This document shows, piece after piece, positions 12,874 to 25,870 of a stretch of 64,000 bases of DNA. The stretch lies in NCBI GenBank assembly GCA_914767715.1, contig OU612069.1, forward strand, positions 1,490,001-1,554,000, read 5' to 3'. The notes under the pieces were generated by a model that was not told the DNA's origin, did no database searches, and saw only the letters and a program-made list of their open reading frames with translations. Origin of the DNA: Membranipora membranacea (lineage: Eukaryota; Bryozoa; Gymnolaemata; Cheilostomatida; Membraniporidae). Each line of letters starts with the position of its first letter. Positions within the stretch are counted from its first letter, which is position 1. Made by a program: the position numbers and the translations under genes.

Positions 12874-15800
12874 ATGGTTAAAGCTACAGAAGCAAATAAA
12901 ACCGTGCAACATGAAGACTCAGAGGGAGGTGAGGGAACTGTTCAAGATGTGATGCCGAGTGAGGTAAGAAGAAGATACTACCTACTCGACTGATTACTTT
13001 CTGGAAGTGGATATTTGTAGAGTAATTCTCACCTTGTGGAATATAGAACACCCAAAATCACCTAACAGTGCAAACAGGGAGTGCTTCTTTTGTCAGTGTT
13101 TATTCAGTGTAATTTCAGTATGGCAGCAATAACTCATAACTGCTTATTGTTGAGTGTTATTTGACCCCAGCCTACGATCCCTCACACTAGTGACTACGCG
13201 GAAGGAAGCTGTTGTAATTTGTATATTGAGGTTGGTTCCACTCTGTCAGCAGCTCGTGTAATCATAGTTGTCTAGCTTCTATTGTTAACCAGCTCATCAT
13301 ATGCTGGGGCAAGGGTCTGGTGTCTGGTTTTAATCGCTTCTTCTGGTGAAGGTTCCAGCAATGTTTCAGGCTCGTCTCTCGGTAATCAGTCTGTGTCATA
13401 AATCGTATAATCAGATTCGCACCATTTGCTGGAACCATAACCTGCCACAGGAGGATGTACAAGTATCACAGACAAAGAAGCTCTTTTTGTGGAGGTCAGT
13501 CAGTGCTGCAGTTAGGTATAACCTTGGTATAACGTGCTGTTGGTTGTGCCTTCTAGTCCTGCCAGGATGTGGATGAAGGTTGATGTAATGTCCATTGTCA
13601 GTCTCTACTCCACCAAAGTGGATGGCTCCAAAGAGTCCAATTCCTCACCATTCTCTCTTGGTACTTATCACTTTTTCCATTGTAGTCGTTCTATCAGCTG
13701 CGATGTGGTAGTTGTGTGGTCTGACCGCGGAACATTGTAAACAATGTGCGCGGCCTTGCGTTGCACAGCTTAGAGTTTTAATGATTATGATTGCGTCAGG
13801 CTAACATCTCGTACCTACTGATGATACGCATTCTAGGATGAGCCTGACGAGTGTGGTGTACTTAAGCATTTGCTCTGAGATGTTTTAGAATTTAGATAGT
13901 AGAGTATTTGATCTTCCTATGAACCCTACAACTGGCTGGATGCTTTGTTGCCGATATAGTTGAAGTTTTTGTTCCACCTAAGATAGCTCTTCAGCTTTAA
14001 TTTTAGGTATTTTACACCGTTTGTCTTAAGGATGTTTGTTTCATGGAGTATGTAGTTGTTGTTGGCTCCATTTGTTGTTTTTTTTTCTGGTAAATTTAAC
14101 ATGTTCGCAATTGATAGGATTGAACTCCATCTTCCAGTTACTCTCCCATACCTTTTTTTTCTTTCTCTTAAAACTTTATTGGCATAACTTTCATTTGGTA
14201 AGAGTCATGATTTTTAAAATCAAGAAAAAAAACTTTAATCATGATGAAGATAAATGTAATCAGAGAAATTGCGGGTCAACGATTTTTGCAAGGAGTTCTC
14301 CTTGATTTATAATCGATGATTGAACATAAATTAAATGGTATATTGTTAAAATTAGATGCTATAATATTATCCAAAAAGTTGTTTGTATTAAACCAAGGAG
14401 GAACCTGTTACTCCGCGGTTGTAACATGTCTCTTAAAATGAAATTGCGCAAAAAATTAAAACTTTCTAGCAAAAGTGTGGACATGTCTTGTTTATCAATT
14501 GATGTCCAGTAACGCCAGTAAAATATATGTTGAGCAGTGGTAAAAGTAAAATGTGTAAAAATCTTGATAATTCGTTCGTTGGTACCGTGTGATAGGGATG
14601 ATTTGGTTTTAGCTATCAACCTCAACGCTCTTTTCTGGAGTGCAATTAGTCAATTAAGATATAGTTTGGTGATAGATTGTAGTAAATATGAACACCACTT
14701 AGACTCATGAGGATGAAACAATAGTGAAATTTAAGTGAGGTTTTGTTGTCAAGAAAAGGCCTACAAAATTGTAGTAGTTCTTCTGCTTTTGCTACTTTTC
14801 TACAGATATAGGCGACATTATCATGCCATGTGAGCCTGTGATTGATGATAAAACCTAATAGTTTGTTTCAACCCTCGACCCCCTCCCACCAAATGACCAA
14901 GAACACCACACCCACCACCGACATCATCATGAAATATATACGGTAGAAAATGTGACTTTTTCATGATGATTAACATCTGACTAGTGGAGCACCAACCATT
15001 GATGGCGACATGACATTTTACTGATATGTAATGAATGTTTCATTGCAGGAACTTCCTCTGTGTGGTCTATTTATCAACAAGGAGATCCACAACAAAATCA
15101 AGAAGCTCGATGTTTTACGTAATTTCGATGGGGAGATAACCATCGTTTGGATGTATTCTAAAGCCTCCGAGGAGTCACTGTTTTACTTCTCCACAGGCTC
15201 ACTAGATAAGAGTATTAACAACGATGATGGATCTCGTACCATCCTAACATACTGTGTCATCAACGATCGCCTTCACAGGTATATCAAAGATGAATGGGAG
15301 AAGTATCTCTCTCCACTTGATCAGGAGAAGAAAGGTAAACTTATCAAACACGGACCTCCATACCTGTTCACAAAGTCACTGCCTCACCTCAGATCCATAC
15401 CAGTACAGACACCAGAGATTATATCTGACTCAGACAGTGAATACAGCAGTGATGAGAGTGATGATGAAGAATGGTATTATGAGTGTGAGGATATTCTGTA
15501 TCCTGAGAAAGGTATGATGTCATCTGACATTTGGAAATTACAACTTACAAATTTCTTGCACCTAGAAGAAGCGAGTAAGATTGAAAGAGAGAAACACTCA
15601 CTGTATCCTCACCCTATAGCAGCAGATGCTTATGTGCATTCATTAGCATGTATCTTGTCATGAGAGATTATACAATTTGATATTCAGCGATTCCCTTGTT
15701 GTACCATAAAATATTGTTCTTACAGCCGATGATCCTGTTGGCAACGGACTAGAATTATACACATATCGCTCAGGCTGCCTGACTGTTACTATCAAAGAGC

Positions 15801-18800
15801 CGGCGGACTCAGCTATAGGCCCTGCTATAGAATCATGTGCCATAAGGCTTCAGTGACTGAGCTATACATAAGCTGTATATAAGTTTCCCCTGATATATAC
15901 CAGAGAAACATCAATCATTGGATGTGTATGTCTAATCAGTTAGCCTGAGCAAATCATACCAGCTTCTGTGATTTGGGTGAGTGCTTAACATTTATTATAT
16001 TGCGGAGGGTGGTATATAAGACCCACCCTCCCTGATTAGCCTACATGAGTTTGGGACCCAAACTCCCTGATTACATGCTCAATTTAGGTTTTGTGTTTGG
16101 ATTTATCCACTCTTTGACATTTGTCATTTTAATCAGACAACTCCAAAGTGTATAGTAACAATATGCCTATCTGCTATGCTTTCTGCTATGGTTTATTGAA
16201 TGATTAGGATATGTTTCGTTTGTTTACGGTCATTCCTGTTGTTAGTATGATATTTCCTGATTCCAGACCCTAAAAATTATTGGCGAAAGCTGTATTTTGA
16301 GTAAACTTAGTCATTTAAACTACCTGATTTTCTCCTTAATGTTCAGTTCCTTCTTAATTGACCATCCCACTTATATTGTATTACTTACTCTGTTATAATT
16401 GTTCGTTCTATGTCTAGGAGAGAGATGAGACTATGGCAGACTTGAGGCAGATGACTATAGAGAGAGATACACTGAGAGAGAGGCTAACGAGTCGCTTATG
16501 ATGATAAGATTGAAGAGCTTCACACAAGAATCAGGAGCATGAACAACGAGAGGGGTGAACTCTCAGGTTAGTCTGATATGTTGTTACTTCTGAGTTCAAA
16601 AATTGATATCACTTTGTTTATTCACCACAGTAATTAATTGCATATTGCTGATGAGTTGATCTAAGGTTACAGCCTAGCCTTTGCAGCTTTATTGACTGTC
16701 AATGTCAAGGGTCAGTTTGGCTTCCATACCTGGTATAACAAATTTCACAGCTATGCTGACTCTCTTCATGATGGGCTCAAGTCTAGAGTAGATAATCTAT
16801 GTTAGAAACCTGAAATTATATATATTGTGATGCGATTGGTGGTCAAATTGATCCATTTCTACCTGAAGTCTCCTCTCACATCCCTGCCTTTTGAAAGGCT
16901 GATTGTTACTGCAGACAGTATAAATTATAAGAGTTTTGTCTAAATTTGATAGAGACTGGGACTGCAGTGTGGAAATATACATCCTCTCTGCTTCAATGTA
17001 CGTGTTGGTAACATCAATCATGTATTCCATGCTTTTTTAGTTCTGTCTTCCCATGGCTTGTTCCAATCGATGCGATCCGACAATGCAACATGAGTTATGT
17101 AACCTTGAACTCCCAAGATGATCGAACTCATATATGAAACCTTTGACCTGATTTCACTTGGAATCCCATGACACTGTATACTCGACTCGCGCCCTATTTA
17201 TCACTCACCTTGTAACACTGAATATGACATGCGTTTGTAGATTGGCTAGGGACTATGTGATATGACTGGAGTCAGTCCAGGGTTACTCAGATTTTATGAG
17301 CACATCAAGGAAATATTGTAATCTTCTAGAAGATGGGGAGGACACTATGGATTGGATATATATGCATCTCTCCTGGACCACCTGATATCTAAGTGAGTAT
17401 GACCGATTTCACAATGGATGCTCTGCCTGTTTATTTAGGTGTTAGTCTCGTTGTCAGTCAGTCTCGTCAGTCAGTTTGGCTCAGTGGAAAGCGCGTCTGC
17501 ACGTTGACCTGCCGAGTGTGAGTTCGAATCCCATCCGGAACCAAAAGTTGTTTCGACTTTGACCGATTACATAGTACCTTCGGATCAGGTCTAAAAATAA
17601 TTGAGGTCTTCTGTATGTACAACAACATCGTGCATGCAGATAAAAGCACCCTCCTGTATGGTACAGCTCTATACAGGAGGACACTGTCACCAACCACTGC
17701 AGCTCCGGCCTTGTAGCGATATGCTTCACACTGGGCTAAGGCTGTCAGTGGTTGAAGAGTGGCACTAGCGACTTGGAAACCTAGTCATCACTATAAAACA
17801 ATTCCTTCTGCTACTGTAGACAGTAACTTCAGACAGACTACTGTCGTAAATGTAATGTCAGAGATGATTCAATAAGCTTCTACAATAAGCTTCTACCTGC
17901 TTCAGAGATGTGAGAAAACCGCACAACACTCACGCATACACACACACTACTAGATTGTTGATATTTTTTATTTGATTTCATGAAAGGTTGAGAGAGTTAT
18001 GGTCCCGGTCTGAGGAGATTCGATACTTACACTTTTTTTTATTAACTATTGTGACAGATAATACAGAAGCATTCCTAGACAAAGAGACTAAAGATCGAAG
18101 ATCAGATAGAGTTATTTGCATAGCTTCCAAAGAAGTTAGTCCTTGAAATTTGATTTCTGTCCTGTCTTTAGGATTTTGGATTGGTTGAAATGAGGAGAGA
18201 CTTTTCAGATGAAGAGAAATGAGATAACAGATGAGATGGAGGTGTGATCGGCTGATCAAACTTATGAGATATATCTCACCAACAAAAGTCAAACAGAATA
18301 TACTACTCAGAGATCATTATCGACAGGTAAGTAAATACCTCACCTACGTTATTTTATCATCACTCGAATTTCCGTGATTATTAACGTGGACATGCGCTCT
18401 AAGATAACCCAGACCACATGACCTCAGCTCTGTTCGGATCAAGAACATAAACACAGGATGTCTACTGGGTTTGTTTGCACACGGTAGAAAGTTCCGCCCC
18501 TGCCTTTTAGATAAAATGAGGAGCCGTTAGCAGCAGGTGTAGGGTCATCCCACACAAACCTCAGGGGCCTGTTAAAAAGAGGGGGTAAATGAGACCCGTG
18601 TGTACACTATCTTGGATTCTATTTAAGCTATTTTTCATTGATAACCAAATCGAGACTCTACAGGTTATTTATCTTACAGTTGTTAGCCAAGTTTCAGAGG
18701 ATGTCACACCACCCCATCCAACTCTACCTCCGTCAATAAGAGTAGCAGTGGTGATAGCTGTACAGCTGAGAACTCAGGTTATATCCTCTAATGTTGTGTA

Positions 18801-19400
18801 GCTGAGCAGTACAAACACTTCTTCTGTAGATGATTTAGTCGTCACATGTAAGTACTCTGTCCTGCCTCAGCCAAGCCTAAAATACAGCTCAACAACAACA
18901 AAAATTAGTAAATGAAACACATTGAGGCCTTTTTCATATTAGCACTAACACAACTTTCCACCTGTTAAAGCATTAATCACCACTCTCATCACTGCGAGGC
19001 CAAAATGTCTAACAAATGGCTTTTTAAACCAAGTAGATTTACTTTAGTATGGTCAAAGCAGAAAAGGTTTTTGATCATATTAAAATCATAAAAAAAAACA
19101 TCTAAAACTGTCGGCAAAAATTAACAAACAAACAATGGTCCGACTATTACAAAAGTGAGCTTATCTTATTAGCTTTATTTAATTTTTAAGCAGTGCTGGA
19201 AGCATCAGCAGTTGGTCTCACTGGTATCATATCCTGTTCTTACTTACTGGTATCCTGATGTATTCTTATACTTATTCGTGTTTTTTTTTGCAGATGGGCG
19301 GAGTGAGAGGAAAGAGTTAGGTGTGTATGACTCACCTTTGTATGACCTTGAGGCAGCTGTTGATACTGCTCTGTATCCTCATGATGATGATCTGAATTAA
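12874..19400 (+). CDS. Unrecognised multi-exon gene with an acidic exon (provisional model)
   Basis: I do not recognise this family. Exon 1 (12874-12963, ATG, 30 codons) ends at GTAAGA in phase 0. Exon 2 (15049-15511) starts after TTGCAG in phase 0 and ends at GTATGA in phase 1. Exon 3 (from 15726, after TTACAG) joins in phase 1 and meets an in-frame TGA at 15854. Exon 2 begins with a globular segment (around GLFINKEIHNKIKKL) and ends with an acidic Ser/Asp/Glu stretch (SDSDSEYSSDESDDEE). A coiled-coil-like piece at 16418-16566 (rich in RQM, IERD, RERL) shows a one-base frame change. It joins in phase to a terminal exon at 19294-19400 ending PHDDDLN. Either exon 3 is a short-isoform end, or the 3' part is decaying. 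A Ser/Thr-rich segment at 18.68-18.85 kb may be another damaged exon. Confidence 0.5.
14350..14880 (-). pseudogene. Degenerate LINE reverse-transcriptase C-terminal fragment
   Basis: In several minus-strand frames this stretch reads like the end of a CR1/jockey-type ORF2. A segment resembling the LGxxIxxxLTW motif (GFIINHRLTWHDNV) lies near 14,820-14,860, and LQKRALRLIAKTK lies near 14,610-14,640, followed by about 75 open codons. Frame changes and stops lie between them. It sits in antisense orientation within intron 1 of the plus-strand gene and is a dead 5'-truncated insertion. Confidence 0.6.
15049..15511 (+). CDS. Large exon of the unrecognised gene, acidic C-terminal part
   Basis: This is the best supported exon of the 12.9-19.4 kb gene, with acceptor TTGCAG, 154 codons and donor GTATGA. 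The first ~115 residues look globular, mixing aromatic and charged residues (IVWMYSKASEESLFYF). The next ~40 are acidic and tyrosine-rich, ending near DDEEWYYECEDILYPEK. The open frame continues 49 codons past the donor to a stop at 15661-15663, so intron retention would make a different C-terminus. Confidence 0.65.
17466..17760 (+). repeat. tRNA-derived SINE
   Basis: A box A-like GGCTCAGTGGAAAGCGCG is followed about 40 bp later by box B GTTCGAATCCC, the internal RNA polymerase III promoter of a tRNA. The acceptor arms do not pair, so this is a SINE head rather than a tRNA. The body holds a hairpin (TCCTGTATGG against its near complement, about 17,652-17,682). The 3' limit is uncertain. Confidence 0.6.
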
Positions 19401-20304
19401 GGCATGATCTTGTGATGACTTCTCAACTACAAGAACTAAGTACATATTATACGGGCGTCCAGCCACCACTGACTACTTATATAAATCTATTCTCTATATT
19501 ACTACTACTATGTAAAGCTTATGAATGGTATAATACCTTTCTGATTCTGTTTTTCTTAGGATTTTTCATTGTTCAAATTGACGACTTCAATGTATGTGAA
19601 ATTATACTGTATTGAGCGCTCCATAATTATAATATTGTTAAAACTGGCGGGGTTATTTGAAGTACGACATTTTCTAATGCCAGGTTTCCCTACAGTTTCT
19701 GAGTCATTTTATCTAGTTATACTAATTCAGCCTTCGTAGAAAGCTAGCTGTGTTTACTAGATTTGACTATACACTTATTAATATATATTTTTAACCAGCC
19801 CTCGAATTTTAAGGCAATATAACCCGTCGTTACACGATAAATTTATTTAATGTCGATGGCTCTTTACTTTACTACTGTGGTTTAAGTCAGAATTTATGAG
19901 GATATCCTTTTACGACAAACTAACCAACTCAATCATTCTGATTTTATTGCAATGGAACAAATGATTTTTTTTGCAATAGTTGACTACGACACTCATTTGT
20001 CTTTTTTGTGTCGCAGCAAAACAATAATTTTGGATCACTAATGTGGGTTTAGATGGACCATCTTAATGCGTGACTGTAAATGGTGAAAGTATTGAGGAGA
20101 GCTTATTTCCACTTAAGCTGCACCTTACAAAACCTCGTAGTACTGATCACTTTTTCTTTGACAATGGTAGAAAATTGAAATAAATTTATTCCGCCGAGTA
20201 TATTAGAGCAATGTACTCACGGATAGAATAGAATATATTTTTATAAACAGGTACTCTGAGTCCACTGCTACGGGCGTAGACCTAGAATGTCACGTTCAAT
20301 ATTA

Positions 20305-20525
20305 GTAGGAGGTAGCTCAGTTGGTTAGAGCGCCTGCCCTTTAACGCGCAAGCGTTTGAGGTCCTGGGTTCGAATCCCGCTGCAGTCTACTGACTACTGG
20401 GCTCTTATGACGCCCCAGGTGTGCTCCGACCTGCCTGCAAACTGAGAGCAACTTGGCGCCGAAAACGGCGGCCGCGCCCTTAAGGCACTGATATTTCTCA
20501 GTCCTCGGATGGAGACAACACTTGC
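20305..20525 (+). repeat. tRNA-headed SINE with GC-rich body
   Basis: The head has box A TAGCTCAGTTGGTTAGAGCG and box B GGTTCGAATCCC in normal spacing, but the flanking 7-mers cannot form an acceptor stem. The body (20,410-20,500) includes TTGGCGCCGAAAACGGCGGC and CGCCCTTAAGGCAC. Related body sequence occurs inverted at 59,680-59,790, and its GC-rich core near 35,115-35,145, which defines a dispersed family. Confidence 0.65.
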
Positions 20526-20769
20526 GATTTTAACCCACAATTAACAATGGTTTGGAGGTAAAATTATGACTTGAAATAAATTTTTTGGACTTTTTTATTT
20601 TGAGATGCCTCGGATTTTGTATCAATACCCACATTGTCCAAACAAACATTAGATCTTTAACTTTCCTGCCTCTTTGAAGCTAACAATTGAAATTGAATTG
20701 CAAATTGAGAACTTTATTGAATGATGAGGGTTATATAATTACGGTATATTCTGGTCTGTGAATCACGAT

Positions 20770-21170
20770 ATTGACTGTTATCTGGCAGATTCGTAGTGAG
20801 CATCACATTAACTTACTGAAAAAGTATGATTAGCTACTTGAGATCTAGCTGTGATAGATAGTCATATGTGGATTCCAGGGTTTGTCTTGAGATTATTGAG
20901 CATCAATGATTTTTGTAACGCATCAGTTTGATTACATCAGCTGCTATGACTCAAGCATCTAGTCGCATTGATCGGTCAATGTTGTGCATGTGTTAGGTTA
21001 AGTCAGCCCTGCGATCCACAGCGTCGCAAAAGTGCCACCCATAATGTATCCAGATCCTAACTGATATCCGACAGACTCGTAGTGAGCGTTGCATTGACTT
21101 ACTGAGACAGCAGGGGTCGTGACTTGCTACTTGAGATCTGACTTTGACTAACAGTTATATATGGATCGTC
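20770..21170. repeat. Diverged direct repeat (two ~110-bp copies)
   Basis: The segments at about 20,770-20,880 and 21,055-21,170 share an ordered series of blocks (CGTAGTGAGC, ACTTACTGA, TAGCTACTTGAGATCT-like and a final TATGGAT). The order is the same and spacing is about 288 bp. No function is apparent. Confidence 0.55.
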
Positions 21171-23326
21171 GTTCTCACTGGCGGTGACACTGGTGGTCGG
21201 GGTGTCCCGAGGCGCTGAACTAAATCCTGATCTCTGCATCAGCAAGACTTCAAGTTAAACCAGAGCTGATTCAACTGACACAATACAATCCAACACATTG
21301 TGAAACCCAAAGTAAAAATCCTTATCTAGATCTCAGTATTTTTACCAATGTAGATGGGTAAATTTAGAAATGTTTTATTATCGTGGAGGGCATTTTCAAT
21401 TCACAATTCAATAGCAAAATAATGAATACTTACCTAGGGTCAAAACTTTTGCCTCATTTACAATTCTTTTACTGAAATTTTAATATCATACAACATATCA
21501 ACAAGCTCAATGAACAACAAATGAATATAAGTATAAAGAACTAATCTTAAATTCACTTTCTTGTCAGAAGCCTCGGCTAAAAACAAAATTCCGGGGTAGA
21601 AAATAGTTTGTCGTGAATCGCCAATTGTGCACCGGATGGATGCAATTTGTTTGTGCGGTGCCTGAACTTGTATTATTTCATAGCCTAAAAAATCCCGAAG
21701 AGCAAAAATATGATAATGTGGCGTAATGAAAAATTATCAGAGGAAAATCTGTTCAGTCAATCAGTTCCGCTTGGTATACAACTTTCGATAATATTTTGTT
21801 CCCGCTAGGGATCGTTTGTCAAAGTATTTTTTGATGGGAGATAATAAAGTCTACTCTCCCGCTGCTACTGATTAGTTATCCAGGCCACAGTACAGAGGTA
21901 TTATAAGGTACTATGTAAAATGTTGCGTGTGTTCTCCCTTCCATATATACCATTACTACCCGATACTATCAGATACATAGACATAGTACAGCTATAGTAT
22001 GATAGAAAGGATGTCAATTAAACATTCGGGATTTCAAGAAACTTAATCCTCAGTAGGAAAGAAAATGTATTTGGGTCTGATATCTTGATATTTGGATCTT
22101 TACCTGACCTTATCGAACATACAAGTAAAAATATTGGTTATAGAACTTACCAAATTAAACATTGTGAGATATCTGATACTCTGTAAGAAACTTTCTTATT
22201 TTTCGATTGGTACAGTTGATTTAATGGGGGTTGTGTTTTTCGGAGTAATCTCCCTTGATTATTTACAGATGAGACCATACTTTTGCAAAGTTTTATATAG
22301 GCCATAAAGGAAGCAGATGAGACCTTTTGCTGTAAAAACTCCTCGGTTTCTGCAAACCACAATTGATATTTTTATTCGGTAATAAAAAAATCTAACCTAT
22401 ATGCTGAAATAAAAAAGTATCGGAAAATCTTAGTTTTTAATACAATTGAAATTAAATAATAATACATCAAATTATAAAAATCTGATCAATCACTATTATG
22501 ATCTTACATGTCTCTTATATTGCTGAGAGTTAATAATTGTATTCTGGTATCATTGATGTAACTGAAAAGATGTCTTTTGTTTGGTGGTATAGTTACATCT
22601 TTGTGTCTGATAATGTCCTGTATTTATGCTGCGTGTAATGATTTAGTGTGGTGTCTCGATGGTGAGTTATATTGGGAAAATTCTTATGAGTTGGATAGTG
22701 TGAGATGTTAATAAGGAAAGAGTGAGCTGATAGAATTGCTACTTTTATTCTCGATGCCAATATCACAACTGACATTATTTTGGGGAACATTACATTATAT
22801 ATTATACTCATTAGTGATGCACAGCATTAAAAGGAAACATTATTATCATACCAGGGAGATTAATTGCTCATAATTTTGAACTGACACAATCTACTTATAA
22901 ATCAATCATTAGGGTCCGGACATTCCTCTGGTAATGAAACCTTAATTAAAATTTCAATATCCAGATATAAATAACACAATAAGATAGAATAACCAAGATG
23001 GCTGACAAAATACCATCTGCTTGACTTTTGAAGTTGTCTTCCACAAGATCAAGATGACACAACTCTTAACTATATAACATCTTCCCTTTTCTCCATACAA
23101 TGCAAAATTTTATGAGTAACTTAAAATAAGAAAACAATGGTATCTGGAATAGCATTGAAACTGTGCATGTAGTAGTAGTACAGTCCAGTACAGTCAATAT
23201 AATAAGCTTTGGATTTTCTATTCCGGCTTTGTAATAATGTCGTAGTGCGGCAGATAGCTGTATTCTCTGCTAATGTTACGGTGTCATATTTTCTTTATAT
23301 TCTGCGTCACTAGGCTTCGTCAAAGT

Positions 23327-24459
23327 TTAATGATGATAACTTTCACGGAATCGTGTAGGTTGTCTTCTCTCCCTTCTCGGACGACTTTTATTAGATTCAG
23401 CCTGTTCAACATCATGTGGTTCACTCACTCCAATATAAGTATTCACTTGGCCTCGAGGAGTATCAGTACTGTTTGCACTGTAACGACTTGCTGCACCCGA
23501 TCCTGTAACAGAAACATTCACAGAAGGTAGCACCTGTTTCAGTTTACTAGCATTTCTATCAAAAACTCTACCGTCAGGCCTTCTCAGGGTGATGTTGGAA
23601 CCACTTACATTTGTAACTTGTACTGGGACTGGATTGTAACGTGAGTCAGACTTATTTACTACAAAAACAGCATCCCCTGCTTTTATACCATGATCTATTT
23701 CCCTTCGAGATGCGCCCTTGTACTCTGCATCTCTGTCGCGCACCTGCTGATCTGCTCGTGGTGCTAACACTGCATCAGGTAACAAAACCCTGACTTTGCG
23801 TCCAAATATCAACTCATTTGGAGCTTTCCCTGCACCTGGATGTTCTAAATTATGGTAGGCCTGAAGATACTTCCTAATTTCACTCTTGTAGCTGCCTCTA
23901 TCTTTAGAATAAACGATCTCTATGCGCTTCCCAAATGACCTATTTTGTCGCTCTATTTCACCATTAGCCTGTGGCCACCTTGGAGTGACATTAAACACAT
24001 CTATCCCTCTAACCTTACAACAATCATGGAACTTCTCACTAAATTGGCCCTCATTGTCAGCGCGGATACTATAGGGATACCCATGAGGGCATTGGCTGTT
24101 TTCTCAACTGTGATTGTTCTTAAGTACCTAATCTCGACATATCTAGAATAGTAATCAACTACAGCAAGAATATATTCACCACTTGGAAGAGGACCATGAA
24201 AATCAACTGCAACTGCTTGCCATGGACCACTAGGGAGCTCTGTTGGCTTTATTTCGACTAGTGTCCTGGAGCTATCAGTTATTTGACAATCTATGCAGCC
24301 CTTAACATACCGCTCTATTGTTTGATCCATGCATGGCCAGTAAACTCTTGACCTTAGAGCAGCTTTGGTTCCAACAATTCCTAAATGACCTTCATGTGCA
24401 AGCTCTATGGCTCTCAATCTCAGTGATTCTGGAAGGACAATCCTATTGCCCCGTAGCAC
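23327..24459 (-). pseudogene. Gypsy integrase (two pieces)
   Basis: The first piece has the HHCC zinc-binding module (HEGHLGIVGT then CIDCQ) and the first catalytic Asp region (AVDFHGPLP, then VVDYYSRYVE). It breaks near 24,001. The second piece (23,998-23,327) supplies the end of the core (TPRWPQANGEIERQNRS, containing the expected Glu), then a basic C-terminal domain and an Arg-rich tail. The break falls between the second Asp and the Glu, so the enzyme is inactive. Confidence 0.75.
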
Positions 24460-24488
24460 TAACTTACCGAGCGTGCATAACTCCCCTT

Positions 24489-25870
24489 TTACAGCTTTGA
24501 AGACTTTGTGTCAAATGTGTCAAATTTACCACTAGTTACACACTGAAATAGTTCGGTCATTTCTACATCTTTTTCAACGACTCTCTCGATCTCATGAGCA
24601 GTCAATGCTTTCAGCTGATTATGTTCTACGACTGTTCTTACCTGGAGAAACACATCATCCTGGCACTTGGTGACACCTGACCTGAATGTCTTACAACTCA
24701 CAAGTCGAGATAGAGGGTCAGCTATGTTAGCTTCACCTTTTATGTACTTCACCTCAAACCAGAAGGGTTGGAGTCTTAGAGCCCAGCGCTTGCACTAGTT
24801 GGCTTTTGTGCCTTATCACCATATATAGTCAATAATGATTCATGGTCTGTCATGAGGGTGAACTTTGTACCTCTCAGATGATCCCTGAAATGTTCACACC
24901 CCCACACCAAAGCTAGGGCCTCCTTTTCATTCTGACTGTATCTTATCTCAACATCACTCAGACTCCTGTTTCCAAATGCTATAATAACCTCTCCCTCCCC
25001 TTGAGTCTGGAGCAACACAGCACCCAAGCCCACAGGCCCGGCATCGCATATTAACTGGGTTGGACACTGGGGATCAAAGAATGCTAGTTTAACATGTTCC
25101 ACAACCAACTGCTTTAGTTTCTCAAAAGCCTCAATTGCCGCAGGACCCATGTGGAAATCTATACCTCTGCCTTGATCTTTTATCAACTGTCTCAAGGGAG
25201 CAGAAATTACAGCCACATTGGGCAGGAACCGATTCATGTACATTATTAAACCGAGGAAGCTACGTACCTCTCCCACCTCTTTGGGCAGTCTGAAGTTTTG
25301 GGCAGCTTAAACCTTCTTCTTTGAAAGACTAACACCTGATGCTTCAATTTCATGTCCTAGGAACTCCAAATGCGAAACACCGAATACACACTTATCAACA
25401 TTGACAGTGAGACTCTTTTGTTTCAGTCTCTCCAACAACAACAACAGGCTTCTGTCTTGGAGCTCTTTGTTATCTCCTGACACAATGATATCATCCAGAT
25501 AAGCTTCCACACAAGGAATATCTCCAACCAGTCTTTGCATCACTGATTAATAAATCTCGGGGGCCGTTGTGACCCCAAAATTCAACCTCTTATACCTCCA
25601 GAGACCATCAAGAACCGCGAATGTGGTTATCTCACGGGATGACTCATCAAGTTTGAGCTGATGGAAACCGTTATTCGAATCAACCTTCGAAAACACCTTT
25701 TTTCCATTTAATCTAGTCAACACATCCTCATTAGTAGGCATAGGATGTTTCTCTTTCACGATAGCTTTATTTGCCATCCTCATTTCAACGCATATTCTCA
25801 CATCACTACCCTTCGGAGCTATAACTACAGCAGATACCCATTTACTAGGCTTATGGGGCTTCTCAATCAC
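24489..25870 (-). pseudogene. Gypsy reverse transcriptase and RNase H (fragmented)
   Basis: Consecutive pieces carry RT motifs: an FSKVDSNNGFHQL segment (first catalytic Asp region), then YLDDIIV (the YxDD box), then LEFLGHEI. A piece at 25,276-24,776 has the connection FLGLIMYMNRF and RNase H-like segments LICDAGPVGLGAVL, YSQNEKEALALV and LMTDHESL. Frame breaks lie near 25,545, 25,300 and 24,760. The catalytic residues are still recognisable, which implies fairly recent death. Confidence 0.75.

Larger units (their letters stand above)
19401..23070. other. Gene-poor AT-rich stretch
   Basis: Between the unrecognised gene and the gypsy LTR I find only the SINE at 20.3 kb and the direct repeat at 20.8-21.2 kb. 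A 25-bp segment near 22,226 (GTGTTTTTCGGAGTAATCTC) recurs near 39,617. No convincing exon is seen. Confidence 0.4.

Noticed and set aside
20305-20390. A functional tRNA gene (good A and B boxes)
   Set aside because: The 7-base ends cannot form an acceptor stem, the T-stem has a mismatch, and related body sequence is dispersed; a SINE head explains it better.
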